From: Shinella daejeonensis
Lineage (GTDB): Bacteria; Pseudomonadota; Alphaproteobacteria; Rhizobiales; Rhizobiaceae
NCBI RefSeq assembly: GCF_024281235.1
Contig: NZ_JAHWXY010000003.1
Span: 186,001 to 250,000, forward strand
DNA length: 64,000 nt
Reading direction: 5' to 3'
Shown here in pieces: positions 42,001 to 50,736 of the stretch (positions are counted from its first letter, which is position 1; every line of letters starts with the position of its first letter). The notes beneath the pieces were generated by a model, which worked only from the letters and a program-made list of their open reading frames with translations, was not told the DNA's origin and did not search any database. A program made the position numbers and the translations under genes.

Positions 42001-45000
42001 AACCAGTCGGCGCTGAGGCCGAAAAAGAAATCGTAGATTCGCGAGGGCGCGGTCTCGACGGCGATCAGATGCGCGCCATTGGCCAGCCCCTCGGCGAAGG
42101 CGGCCGCCAGAGCCTCGTCCGACGAGAGCACGGCGTTGAGGCGATCGCCCACACTGATGATGAGGTCCGCATGGACGAGCGGGCGCGGGCATTTCCCGAC
42201 ATCGACCCGGGCGCTCTGCTCGAAGGGAACCTCCGCGGCGCGGCGCAGGTCGTCCGCCGGCTCGACGATATCGAGGCGACCGCCGGCCCGGGCCACCATG
42301 TCGGCAAGCCGCTGGCTGAAACCGGCGGAAGACACGCCGATCTGTGTGACGGACAGCGCCCGCCCTCTTGCGGCGATCACCTTCGCCGCAGCCTCCAGCA
42401 CGATCTCGCCGCGTTCGCGGGCCTGAGGCGCATGCAGGAGGAAAGCCTGGCCGGTCGCCTTGCCCGGCAGTTCCGGCGCATCGCCGGCTTCGTTTCGCGC
42501 CAGTTCCTCGATATGCCGCAGCGCGCCGGCACGGATATCGGCCAGCATCACCGCCTCGGCGCCACGGTTCGGTCGGTCGGCGAGGAATTCGGACAGGACC
42601 TCGCCGACAGCCGGCAGGTCGGGATTGGGCTCGATCGTCCAGACGCCCGCTTCCTGACGGGCAAGTCCGGCGTCCTCCAGAATATGGAAGACATTGGCCA
42701 GGAAGGCGCGAAACGCCCGATCGCCCGGCAGCGCGCCGACACCGATGCGGCCGTTGCCGTCCACGACGGCGGCCGCAATGTCGTAGGTCGCGCGGAAGAC
42801 GGCCGCATTGATCAGCAGGGTCGCATCTTCCAGCGGGCAGTCTTCGCGCGTCTCGAGAAAGAAACCTTCGGTGGCGTCGCAAGCGCCGAGCACTCCCGGC
42901 GCCGGCCGGGCTTCGTAATGATAGGCAAGCGAGGACAGCGACTGGTGCTGGCGCAGCCAGGTGCGGCGGAAGCGGCAATCCTCCAGAAGCAGCACCGGCG
43001 TGCCGTCCGCCGTTTCCAGAAGGAACCTGGCCTTGATCGAATGGGGGCTGACCCGTTCCACGTCGATGCGCGCCCGCGCCACAGCCCCTGCGCCGCCAAG
43101 CACGCAGACCGAACCGAAGTGGACCGGAATATAGGGCGCGCCCTCCTCGTCGCCGGAGAACTTGTCGAACAGGCCGACGAGCCCGTGAAAGGCTGCGTCC
43201 AGAACCATCGGGTTCAGGCCCCAGGCAAGCATCGGGTGAGCAGGCGAAAGCGGCCGCTCCAGTTCCACGTCGATACGCCTGCCGCCATCCGTCAGGGCGC
43301 GCCGCGCCAGCCGGAAAGCTGGTCCGTAGTCGAGCCCGAAGGACGAGGCGATGCGATAGATCTGCTCCTTCGGCACTTCCTGCACGCCGGTCTCCGGCAA
43401 GGCGGCAAAACCGCCCGCGCGCACCCCGGGCATGACCTTCTGGCAGCGGCAGACCGCGTGCACCGTCCAGTCGTCGGCGCTCAGGCGCTCCCGTGAGCGG
43501 ATTTCGATCATGCCCGTCTCGCGCGACAGAATGCTCGACAATTCGACCATATTGGCATCGAGTTCCAGCGGTCGCAGCAGTTCGATATTCGTCAGTTGAA
43601 CGTGGTCCGTTCCAAGCGACTGGCGGGCGGCCTGCAACGCGATCTCGATAAAACCCGCTCCCGGCATGATGGACCGGCCGTCCACGACATGTTCGGCCAG
43701 ATCGCAGAAAAGCCGCGCATCGACATGGTTCTTCCAGGCAAAGCCATTGGGATCGGCCCGCCAGCCCGCCAGCGTGTAGGCGGCGGCGTCGCGGCCGAAG
43801 ATATCGTAGCTGTCGCTCGTCGGAGCGCCGGCCATCGATTCCCGTTCGTAGGGCACGGCCGGCAGGTCGATCGCCGCGTTGCGTGCGGCCCGGGGAAGGG
43901 CCGCGCCATGCGCGAGAGCCCGCATGATACAGCGGGCGACCGGATCCTGCCCCTCCTTCTCCTCGTCCCTGTCGAGCGTGGAGATCGTCTGCGCCGAGGC
44001 GCCGGCCACCTTGACGGCGTCCTTGAGATAATTCGTCAGGATGGCGCGCGGAGAAAGCTCGATCAGCAGATTGCAGCCAGCCTCCAGAGCCTTGGCCATT
44101 CCTTGCATGAAATGGACCGGCTCGCGCACATTGCGCCACCAATAGGATGCATCCAGCGCCGTACCCACAAGCGCATCGCCGGTCACCGTCGAGATGAAAT
44201 CGTATTCCGCCTCGCGCGGGGAAAGGGTCGGCAGGGTCGACAGGAACTCGTCCTTCGCCTCGTCGACCAGCGGATGGTGGAACGGATAGTCGATATCGAG
44301 CAACTGGACCGCGATCTTCTGGCGGCGGGCGAGCGAACGGACCGCCTCGATGGACGCACGCGGGCCGGAAATCGTCACGGAATTGCTGGCATTGACCGCG
44401 CCGACGGTCAGATCATCGAAACCGTTCTTTTCCAGGAAGGCATGCGCGGCTTCCGCGCTGCAAAGGGCGGCGGCCATCGTCCCCTTGCCCTGTGTGGCGT
44501 GCTGGCAGCGCGAGCGCACCGCGACCACCGCCACGGCGTCAACGAGCGACAGGGCGCCGGCGATATGGGCGGCGGCAACCTCACCGATCGAATGGCCGAG
44601 GACCGCGGCGGGCCGAATTCCCGCACCGATCAGGCATTGCGCAAGCGCCACCTGAATGGAGAAGAGCAACGGCTGGGCGACGCGGGTATCCGTCAAGCGC
44701 CCCGCAAGCGCCGGATCGACCAGCAGGTCCGACAGCCGCTCGCCGATATGCGCCTCGAACAGCGCACTGACGGCGGTGAAGTGCCGACGGAAGGATGCAT
44801 TGCCCCGGAAGGCCTCGACACCCATTCCGGCCCATTGCGCTCCGTTGCCGGCGAAGACGAAGGCGACCTTGGGATCGCCGGCCGGCGCTTCGCCGCTGGC
44901 GCCCTGCGACCGGTTGCCGATAGCGAGGAACCGGTCGATGGCGGTCGTCACGCCGCGACTGCTGCGGCCATCACAGACGAAGCGATGGCGAAGCGGAGTC

Positions 45001-46433
45001 CGGCCGGCGGTGGCAGCCGCGGTCAGCGCATCGGCCTCGGCGGCCTCACTTGCGGAAAGGACATCGCGATAGTCCTCCAGCAGCCGTGTCAGCGCCGTAT
45101 GCGTATGGGCGCTCACCATGAAATAATCACCGGCCACGGCGGCCGGGGCCGGCGGCCGCGATACGGGATCGGAGATGACGACGTGAACGTTGGTGCCGCC
45201 GAAGCCGAAGGAATTGACACCGGCCAGCCGCGGCCGCTGGCCGCGCAGCAATTCGAGCGCGGTCGACGTCACCCGCACGTTGAGGCCGGCGAAATCGATC
45301 GTCTCGTTCGGCTTTTCAAAGAACAGCGAGGCCGGGAGATAATCGTTTTCCAGCGCCATCACCGCCTTGATCAGGCCGAAGAGGCCGGAGGCCGGTTCGG
45401 TATGGCCGATATTGGTCTTGATGGAGCCGAGCGGCACCGGCGCGTGGCGTTTGGCGCCGATCACATGGCCGATCGCCCAGACCTCCGCCGGATCGCCGAC
45501 CTTCGTGCCGGTTCCATGCCCCTCGATAAACGCGATGTGATTCGGATCGAGGGCGGACTCGGAGTAGATCTGTTCGAGCAGACGGGCCTGCGCCTCCTGG
45601 GAGGGCAGCGAAATGCCGTTGGTGCGGCCTGCCGAATTGACGCCGGACGCAACGATGCGCGCGCGGCTGCGGTCTCCCTTGGCGCTGGCGCGGTCGGAGC
45701 GCCGCAGCACGACCGTGACTGCGCCTTCCGCCCGGACGTAACCCGAGGCGTCGTCGTCATAAGCCCGACAGCGGCCTTCCGGCGACAGCATGCGGGCCTG
45801 CGCGAAGCCGACGAAGGGCAGCGGATGGCTGAGCAGGTTCACGCCTCCGACGATGGCGGTGTCGATCTCGCCGCGATTGAGCGCCCGCACCGCCTGGTCG
45901 AGAGCCACCAGAGAGGATGAACAGGCTGTGTCGATGGTAAGGCTTGGCCCGCTCAGGCCGAAAATATGGGAAATGCGGTTGGCGACGATGGAAAGGGTGT
46001 TGCCCGTCATGAAATAGGGGCCGCCGGATGCCGGGTCCTCCGCCGACAGGTTTGCGCTGTCGAGGCTCGATGCGCCGACATAGACGCCAACGGTTTCGTC
46101 GCGCAGATCGGCAAGCGGCAGATTGGCGTCCTCAAGCGCGCGCCAGGTCACCGAGAGCAGCAGGCGCTGCTGCGGATCCATCGCCATCGCCTCGCGGCGC
46201 GAAAGGCCGAAAAGACGCGCGTCGAAAGATTCGATATCCCCGACCACGCCGGCGGCGAACGTATAGGTCTTTCCCGCGACGCCCGGATTGGGATGCCAGA
46301 ACCGCGCCCGGTCCCAGCGGGCGGCCGGCACTTCGGTGACGGTGCATATCCCCTTGCACAGCACATCAAAAAGCTGCGATGCCGAATCCGCACCCGGGGC
46401 GATTGCAGCATATCCAATAATTTCGACTGTCAT
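39045..46433 (-). CDS. rkpA: Iterative reducing type I polyketide/fatty acid synthase RkpA
   Basis: A 2462-aa synthase. Domains in order: ketosynthase (Cys171 in DTACSSSL, His306, His344); acyltransferase (Ser615 in GHSIGEVAAAH, malonyl-type YPFHHP); dehydratase (His915 in HVVDGRSIMPG, Asp in LDAAFHG). A long 1200-1730 region without clear motifs follows, then enoylreductase (VHGAAGGVGLAAIQ, about 1870), ketoreductase (GGIGGFGLAAAEW near 2080, SS and GNYVAANGY near 2220) and a carrier domain (Ser2388 in DVGLDSLMAVELG). There is no thioesterase. An acidic tail of about 30 residues ends the protein. The start could also be 46463 (MVSANACLVAM), which has a better ribosome binding site. It corresponds to the rkpA gene of rkp-1. 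Confidence 0.9.
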   Translation of the reverse strand: MTVEIIGYAAIAPGADSASQLFDVLCKGICTVTEVPAARWDRARFWHPNPGVAGKTYTFAAGVVGDIESFDARLFGLSRREAMAMDPQQRLLLSVTWRALEDANLPLADLRDETVGVYVGASSLDSANLSAEDPASGGPYFMTGNTLSIVANRISHIFGLSGPSLTIDTACSSSLVALDQAVRALNRGEIDTAIVGGVNLLSHPLPFVGFAQARMLSPEGRCRAYDDDASGYVRAEGAVTVVLRRSDRASAKGDRSRARIVASGVNSAGRTNGISLPSQEAQARLLEQIYSESALDPNHIAFIEGHGTGTKVGDPAEVWAIGHVIGAKRHAPVPLGSIKTNIGHTEPASGLFGLIKAVMALENDYLPASLFFEKPNETIDFAGLNVRVTSTALELLRGQRPRLAGVNSFGFGGTNVHVVISDPVSRPPAPAAVAGDYFMVSAHTHTALTRLLEDYRDVLSASEAAEADALTAAATAGRTPLRHRFVCDGRSSRGVTTAIDRFLAIGNRSQGASGEAPAGDPKVAFVFAGNGAQWAGMGVEAFRGNASFRRHFTAVSALFEAHIGERLSDLLVDPALAGRLTDTRVAQPLLFSIQVALAQCLIGAGIRPAAVLGHSIGEVAAAHIAGALSLVDAVAVVAVRSRCQHATQGKGTMAAALCSAEAAHAFLEKNGFDDLTVGAVNASNSVTISGPRASIEAVRSLARRQKIAVQLLDIDYPFHHPLVDEAKDEFLSTLPTLSPREAEYDFISTVTGDALVGTALDASYWWRNVREPVHFMQGMAKALEAGCNLLIELSPRAILTNYLKDAVKVAGASAQTISTLDRDEEKEGQDPVARCIMRALAHGAALPRAARNAAIDLPAVPYERESMAGAPTSDSYDIFGRDAAAYTLAGWRADPNGFAWKNHVDARLFCDLAEHVVDGRSIMPGAGFIEIALQAARQSLGTDHVQLTNIELLRPLELDANMVELSSILSRETGMIEIRSRERLSADDWTVHAVCRCQKVMPGVRAGGFAALPETGVQEVPKEQIYRIASSFGLDYGPAFRLARRALTDGGRRIDVELERPLSPAHPMLAWGLNPMVLDAAFHGLVGLFDKFSGDEEGAPYIPVHFGSVCVLGGAGAVARARIDVERVSPHSIKARFLLETADGTPVLLLEDCRFRRTWLRQHQSLSSLAYHYEARPAPGVLGACDATEGFFLETREDCPLEDATLLINAAVFRATYDIAAAVVDGNGRIGVGALPGDRAFRAFLANVFHILEDAGLARQEAGVWTIEPNPDLPAVGEVLSEFLADRPNRGAEAVMLADIRAGALRHIEELARNEAGDAPELPGKATGQAFLLHAPQARERGEIVLEAAAKVIAARGRALSVTQIGVSSAGFSQRLADMVARAGGRLDIVEPADDLRRAAEVPFEQSARVDVGKCPRPLVHADLIISVGDRLNAVLSSDEALAAAFAEGLANGAHLIAVETAPSRIYDFFFGLSADWFSSGIGGEFYVGRLASETDWSARLSSVAGKRHSIRTISAIHGPLLLIEATGSDAGGAAKAVEAPPFVQIGDNPALAGGGARISLHGTEAECAAALDAAQDGPATAAYVYALPAPAADTAATLAREANALACFAGVLQGRGNGKSKPVLMLLLPGGAPAVAPPGDPAADPLASGLWTFARVLANEFSGVDVRLVDAAPEDWPAALRLLAASQAEREWRVMPGGHAAEALRVAGGPIDPVTGSTDDFSAATVRQRTQSRVDSLYWEATDVPLPGAEDVVVEVAAAGLNFRDVMWAMGLLPEEALEDGFAGATIGMEFSGRVTAVGKGVADLAVGDAVMGIGPAAFSTHAVVRRAGIAKIPGDLDVVAAATVPVTFLTAWYAIVELGRARRGETILVHGAAGGVGLAAIQIAAALGLKVFATAGSAEKRRYLRALGVEHVFDSRSLSFVADVREATDGAGVDLVLNSLFSDAMERSIELVKPFGRFLELGKRDYYADRKIGLRPFRRNVSYFGIDADQLPLHAPELTRSIFEALGERFAAGELRALPYRAFDHGEIADAFRLMQNAGHIGKIVLLPPKPGRDAVERAPGRALSFPATGVHVVVGGIGGFGLAAAEWIVARGARRIALVTRRGVADEETLAAVKRWNEAGVASSLHACDITDARALDGLLSALRREGPIAGVLHAAMVLDDALLPNLTEERFRAVIDVKARGADALDKATRGDKLDYFILFSSATTMVGNPGQGNYVAANGYLEGLARRRRAEGLPALAVAFGAISDKGYLSRNDEVNELLARRIGNTAMKAATALAMVEAHMRADPGTVEAGVFVCSPIDWAAARNLAVVGTPLFEVLLRQAGSAGSGGSGETIDLLALVADKGEAGALSALYQLVASEMAAILRVPVDTLSRDKILKDVGLDSLMAVELGLGFKEKTGFDIPLTSVGETTTIEHVVRKLYEKVARSSGEDQDEDDVGDVEALAEQHMGSTSRSSGAR

Positions 46434-46528
46434 TGCCACCAAACACGCATTCGCCGATACCATCCCCTCGTCCGCGCCCCCGAGAGAAGCGGCCTGAAGG
46501 GATTGCCGGGCACTCGAACTTCTTCGTA

Positions 46529-46594
46529 TCAATTCATTGGAATACAGGATGGCAATCCGCCGTGGCAAGTAAAAAGCCTTAACAGACCTTTCAT
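46529..46594 (-). CDS. 21-aa upstream ORF in front of rkpA
   Basis: A 21-codon ORF starting MKGLLRLFTCHGGLPS with GGAGGA seven bases before ATG, a better ribosome binding site than either rkpA start. It ends about 95 bp before the rkpA start, on the same strand. It has two cysteines and a short hydrophobic N-terminal part. It could be a leader peptide that tunes rkpA expression or a free microprotein. A small CCACA/TGTGG hairpin lies just upstream (46621-46634). The remainder of the 455-bp rkpA-rkpI gap holds the divergent promoters, with a TTATAA -10-like box near 46646-46652 (minus). Confidence 0.5.
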   Translation of the reverse strand: MKGLLRLFTCHGGLPSCIPMN

Positions 46595-46888
46595 AACGTG
46601 TTCCTCCGCGACCTTTTCTCGCCACAAACGTGTGGATTCGAACCGGTTATAACGATGCGCCTCGATTGATTTCGGGGACGACTTTCCGATAAAAGCGGGG
46701 ATTGCCGGCCGGTGGAAGGGAAAGACGAGACGTCCTCCCGGCGTCTTGCGGGCAAGGCACGGCAGGAGACGGCGCCATCGCGCGCCGTAAGGCCAGGAGA
46801 TCACATCGGACGCCGCGCGGCGTCCGGTCCTTGAAAAGGAAATACGCGCATCCCCGAATTCCTGCACGTTCTCGCACGCCACACGCCG

Positions 46889-48472
46889 GTGCTTCTGGCC
46901 CTCTGCTACCTGTGGGCCTGCGTCATCGTCTATCTGACGGACGGCTTCGCCCTGCCGCGGCATGTCGTCCACAAGCAATATGCGAAGATACAGCGCTCCC
47001 GCTCCCGGGCCGTGCTCGAATATCTGGCTCGCCTGCCCGTCATCGCCCTCGTCTTCGCCGGCTTTTTCGCGATTTCCTGGCGGCCGATCTACGCGGCGCA
47101 GGGCACGATGAGCTTCTTCATCATCTTCACCGCGATTTCGCGCGCCAAATTCATCTTCATCCGGGAGCCGCTGGTTTTTTCCGACATCGCGCTCGTCATC
47201 GACGTCTTCAAATACAAGACGATCTTCTACGCCACGAAACTGAACGTGGTGTTCTGGATCGCCGCCTGCACCTACGTCTTCGGCGCTTCAGGGCTCTATT
47301 TCTACTTCGAGCCGACCGTCCTGCCCGAGCGCAACCGCGCACTGTGGATCCTCGCCGGGTTCGTCGTCGCCTATGGCCCCTGGCTCCTGCTGTTCGTGAA
47401 GCCCGTGAACGCCAGGCTTGTCCGCTTCAGCGAGCGATTGCTGAAATCGCTCGACCTGCGGGCCAATACCGTGCGTTTCGGCACCTTCGCCTCGATCGTC
47501 TACCATTTCATCATCTGGCTCGGAAAACGGCGTGCCCTCATCCTCGCCGAATTGAGAGCGACGCTGCAACACGCCTTTCACGAACTGGGCGAGGCGACGG
47601 GGTTCGGCCATCCCCAGGGCGCACCGCTGGTCGTCGTATGGCAGTCGGAATCCTTCATCGACCTCAGGCACTTCGGCGTCGGGGACCTTCATCTTCCCAA
47701 TCTCGACCGGGCGCGGGCCGGCGCCCGCCAATCCGGACGGATGACGAGCGTGTTCGAGGGCGGCTATACGCTGCGGACCGAATTTGCGGTGCTGAGCGGC
47801 CTGCAACCGGAGGACGCCTATGTGGACGCCAGCCATCCCTACCTGCGCGCCGCCCATTATGCGGATGTCGTCTGGCCGATGCGGCTGAAACGGGCCGGCT
47901 GGCTCACCCATTTCATCCACCCCTACGACAAGTCGTTCTTCCTGCGCGACCGGGCGCTTCCGGCCCTCGGCTTCGACGCGATGTCGATGCTCGACGCCTT
48001 CGCCCATGATCCCCGCACGGACGGCCCCTATGTTTCGGACCAGGCGCTGACGGCAAAGGTGATCGACATCGTCGACGATCTCGACGCGGAACAGCCGGCC
48101 TTCCTCTTCGTCGCCTCCATGGCCAATCACGGTCCCTGGGAGGCGGGGCGCTGCGGCCCGCTGACGAATCCCGTCGAAATCTATACGGAACTCCTGAGAC
48201 GGGCCGATCATTCGCTCGGTCTGCTGATGGACCGGCTCGATACGCTGGACCGTCCGGTCTGGCTGATATTCTACGGCGATCACGCCCCCTTGCTGAAAGC
48301 CTTCGCCGATCCCTTCCCGGACCCGCGAACGGATTATGTCATCACGCCGCTGGCGAGCGCCCGCGACGCGGATACGGCCGCCGAACCGCCCGCCCCGCGC
48401 GAGGAAGCCCCGTGGAACCTGCTCGCCTCCGCCTTCGCCTATGCGGACGCCCAGCGCCGGAGCCGGCAATGA
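46889..48472 (+). CDS. rkpI: LTA synthase/sulfatase-like membrane protein RkpI
   Basis: A 527-aa protein with about five N-terminal membrane helices and an extracytoplasmic alkaline-phosphatase-superfamily domain. Motifs align with LtaS-type phosphotransferases: WQSESFID (metal-binding Glu), GGYTLRTEFAVLSGL (probable nucleophilic Thr), ANHGPW, and FYGDHAPL (metal-binding Asp-His). It probably moves a phospho-head group in the periplasm. In S. meliloti rkpI is needed for K-antigen. The GTG at 46889 has no ribosome binding site; AAAAGGA at 46834-46840 precedes in-frame codons with no ATG/GTG/TTG at good spacing, so the true start is uncertain. Confidence 0.8.
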   Translation: MLLALCYLWACVIVYLTDGFALPRHVVHKQYAKIQRSRSRAVLEYLARLPVIALVFAGFFAISWRPIYAAQGTMSFFIIFTAISRAKFIFIREPLVFSDIALVIDVFKYKTIFYATKLNVVFWIAACTYVFGASGLYFYFEPTVLPERNRALWILAGFVVAYGPWLLLFVKPVNARLVRFSERLLKSLDLRANTVRFGTFASIVYHFIIWLGKRRALILAELRATLQHAFHELGEATGFGHPQGAPLVVVWQSESFIDLRHFGVGDLHLPNLDRARAGARQSGRMTSVFEGGYTLRTEFAVLSGLQPEDAYVDASHPYLRAAHYADVVWPMRLKRAGWLTHFIHPYDKSFFLRDRALPALGFDAMSMLDAFAHDPRTDGPYVSDQALTAKVIDIVDDLDAEQPAFLFVASMANHGPWEAGRCGPLTNPVEIYTELLRRADHSLGLLMDRLDTLDRPVWLIFYGDHAPLLKAFADPFPDPRTDYVITPLASARDADTAAEPPAPREEAPWNLLASAFAYADAQRRSRQ

Positions 48473-49731
48473 GCGCGGCCGGGACCGAGGCTGGCGCGGC
48501 CGCAAAGCGGCGGGTCTTCCTCTTCCTCCAGGGTCCGTCTTCACCCATCTTCATGAAATGCGCGGAACGCCTCGAAGCGGCGGGCCATATCTGCCTGCGC
48601 ATCAATCTGAACGCCGGCGACCGGATCTTCTGGCGGCGGCCCGGAGCGACCGGCTATCGCGGCCGGTCGGAGAACTGGCCGGCGTTCGTGCGCGCCTTCA
48701 TGGAGAAGAATGGCGTCAGCGATCTGATCCTGCTCGGGGAAGAGCGCCCCTGCCACAAGGCGGCGACCGCCGCCGCCAGAGCGCTCGCAATCCCCGTCTA
48801 TGTGGTCGAAATGGGCTATCTGCGTCCCGATTGGGTGACCTTCGAGCGCGACGGCATGTCTTCCAACTCGCATTTCCCGCGCAATCCGGAGGAAATTCTC
48901 GCGCTGGCGGACGGTCTGCCGGAGCCGGACGGAACGGCGCGCTACCGCCAGACCTTTCTCGCCGAAGCCGCCTACGACCTCCTCTACAACCTGCCGAACG
49001 TCTTCCTGTGGTTCCTTTATCCCCATTACAAGCGCCACGCGCTGTTCCATCCGCTTGCCGAATATGCCGGCTGGCTGCGGCGGCTGGCCCGCCGGCGGAA
49101 GACGAACGCCCGGGTCGAGGTCGTCACCCGCCGCCTGCTCGGCGCGCAGGCCCGCTTCTTCGTCTATCCCCTGCAATTGCAGACCGACTACCAGATCCGC
49201 GCCCACTCGCCCTTTTCCGGGCAGGAAGAGGCGATCCGGCTGGTGCTGGACTCGTTTTCGCGCCATGCGCGGAGCGACCATCAGCTTCTGGTCAAGCTGC
49301 ATCCGCTCGACAACGGCCTGATCGACTGGAACGGCCTCGTCCGGGAGACGGCCGAGCGACTTGGCCTGGCCGAACGGATCCATGTCATCGACGGCGGCGA
49401 TCTCCACTCGCTCACGGCAGCCGCCATCGGCATGGTGACCGTGAATTCCACCTCCGCCCTTTCCGCCTTCCGTCTTGCAAAGCCGGTCAAGACGCTCGGA
49501 TCGGCCGTCTTCGACACGCCCGGCCTCAGCTATCCGGGCACGCTCAACGCCTTCTGGAACGATCCTCTCCCGCCCGATCCGGCGCTCGTGTCCGCCTTCT
49601 TCCGCGTGATGGCCGCGCATTATCAGGTCCGGGGCAACTTCTATTCGAGGGCCGGAACCGACGCCGCGGCACAGGCCATAACGGATCGCCTCCTTGCCGG
49701 AGGACCATGGAGTGGCCGAAAGGCCGTGTGA
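48469..49731 (+). CDS. rkpJ: Capsular polysaccharide synthesis/export protein RkpJ (KpsS-like)
   Basis: A 420-aa cytoplasmic protein of the capsule synthesis family that includes KpsS, LipB and LpsZ. Features are the N-terminal FLFLQGPSSPIFMKCAERL, the central HFPRNPEEIL and VYPLQLQTDYQIRAHSPF, and HVIDGGDLHSLTAAAIGMVT with NSTSALSAFRLAKPVKTLG. KpsS proteins of group 2 capsules add the first Kdo residue of the poly-Kdo linker to a lipid acceptor. RkpJ of S. meliloti is its homolog and needed for K-antigen. The start overlaps the rkpI stop (ATGA). Confidence 0.85.
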   Translation: MSAAGTEAGAAAKRRVFLFLQGPSSPIFMKCAERLEAAGHICLRINLNAGDRIFWRRPGATGYRGRSENWPAFVRAFMEKNGVSDLILLGEERPCHKAATAAARALAIPVYVVEMGYLRPDWVTFERDGMSSNSHFPRNPEEILALADGLPEPDGTARYRQTFLAEAAYDLLYNLPNVFLWFLYPHYKRHALFHPLAEYAGWLRRLARRRKTNARVEVVTRRLLGAQARFFVYPLQLQTDYQIRAHSPFSGQEEAIRLVLDSFSRHARSDHQLLVKLHPLDNGLIDWNGLVRETAERLGLAERIHVIDGGDLHSLTAAAIGMVTVNSTSALSAFRLAKPVKTLGSAVFDTPGLSYPGTLNAFWNDPLPPDPALVSAFFRVMAAHYQVRGNFYSRAGTDAAAQAITDRLLAGGPWSGRKAV

Positions 49732-49765
49732 ACCGCAAGTCCGGCGGCGTTTTCCGAATCGATTC

Positions 49766-49785
49766 AGCCGGCTGGCGGCTTTTTC
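49766..49785 (+). terminator. Possible terminator after rkpJ
   Basis: AGCCG / GCTGG loop / CGGCT followed by TTTTC, 34 bp after the rkpJ stop. The stem is short. Confidence 0.45.
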
Positions 49786-49941
49786 TGAGACGTCGAGTCA
49801 TTTGCGAACGCCCGCATTGGCCCAGCGCGGCCGCGCCCTGTCATCAACCCACGGAATAGCAAACATAAAGCCTATCTATTTCGCTTATGCGCGGGCGCGC
49901 GCTACCGTTCCGCATCGTCATAACGACATCGGGGAACAACC

Positions 49942-50718
49942 ATGAAGAAGACCATACTGGCTCTCACCCTTTCCGGCGCGACGCTCCTTGCCGCCGCCGC
50001 ATCGGCCGAAACGCTGACAATCGGCACGGAGGGCGCCTATCCGCCCTTCAACTTCCAGGATTCGGCCGGCAATCTCGGCGGCTTCGACGTCGAGATCGGC
50101 CTGGCGCTCTGCAAGCAGATGCAGGCGGAATGCAAGGTGATCGCGCAGGACTGGGACGGCATCATCCCGGGGCTGATCGCCCGGAAATACGACATGATCA
50201 TCGCATCGATGTTCATCACCGAAGAGCGCAAGCAGCAGGTATCCTTCACCGATCCCTATTACCTCGCCGCCATGACGCTTGCCGCCCCCAAGGGATCCGG
50301 CCTGACGGATTTTTCCAACGAGGCGCTGAAGGGCAAGACGATCGGCGCGCAATCGGGCACGACACAGTCCGAATATGCCGCCGCAGTCTACCCTGACGCC
50401 GACATCAAGCTCTATCCGACGCAGGACGACGTCAATCTCGACATGGTGAACGGCCGCCTCGACCTTCAGGCCGGCGACATGATCCCGCTGCTCGACTGGG
50501 TGACCAAGAACGAGGACGGAATGGCCTGCTGCGAACTGGTCGGAGAACCGGTCACCGATCCGAAGTTCGTTGGCGACGGGGTCGGCATCGCCGTACGGCA
50601 GGAAGACAACGACCTGCGCGAACGGCTCAATGCCGCCCTCAAGGCCATTCGCGCGGACGGCACCTATCAGAAGATCAACGAGAAATATTTCTCCATCGAC
50701 GTCTATACGATGAAGTGA
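49942..50718 (+). CDS. Periplasmic basic amino acid-binding protein (SBP_bac_3)
   Basis: A 258-aa solute-binding protein. It has a signal peptide (MKKTILALTLSGATLLAAAA, cut near ASA) and a family 3 fold: TIGTEGAYPPFNFQD, GFDVEIGLALCKQMQ, WDGIIPGLIARKYDMIIASM and FTDPYY. The pattern is closest to lysine/arginine/ornithine- or octopine/nopaline-type binding proteins. No permease or ATPase gene is next to it, so it is an orphan that must work with a transporter encoded elsewhere. The DauA-like gene two genes downstream suggests D-arginine or a related basic amino acid as ligand; this is inference. Confidence 0.9.
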   Translation: MKKTILALTLSGATLLAAAASAETLTIGTEGAYPPFNFQDSAGNLGGFDVEIGLALCKQMQAECKVIAQDWDGIIPGLIARKYDMIIASMFITEERKQQVSFTDPYYLAAMTLAAPKGSGLTDFSNEALKGKTIGAQSGTTQSEYAAAVYPDADIKLYPTQDDVNLDMVNGRLDLQAGDMIPLLDWVTKNEDGMACCELVGEPVTDPKFVGDGVGIAVRQEDNDLRERLNAALKAIRADGTYQKINEKYFSIDVYTMK

Positions 50719-50736
50719 ACCGGCCCTGCCCGCCGC

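Noticed and set aside
38670-45920. Plus-strand frames of 600-940 codons opposite rkpA and rkpG
   Set aside because: Shadows of the well-supported PKS and AONS reading frames.
39045-46433. The PKS as a horizontally acquired secondary-metabolite cluster
   Set aside because: Gene order rkpA-G-H with divergent rkpI-J matches the known chromosomal rkp-1 region. There are no transposases, no resistance or regulatory genes and no visible base-composition change.
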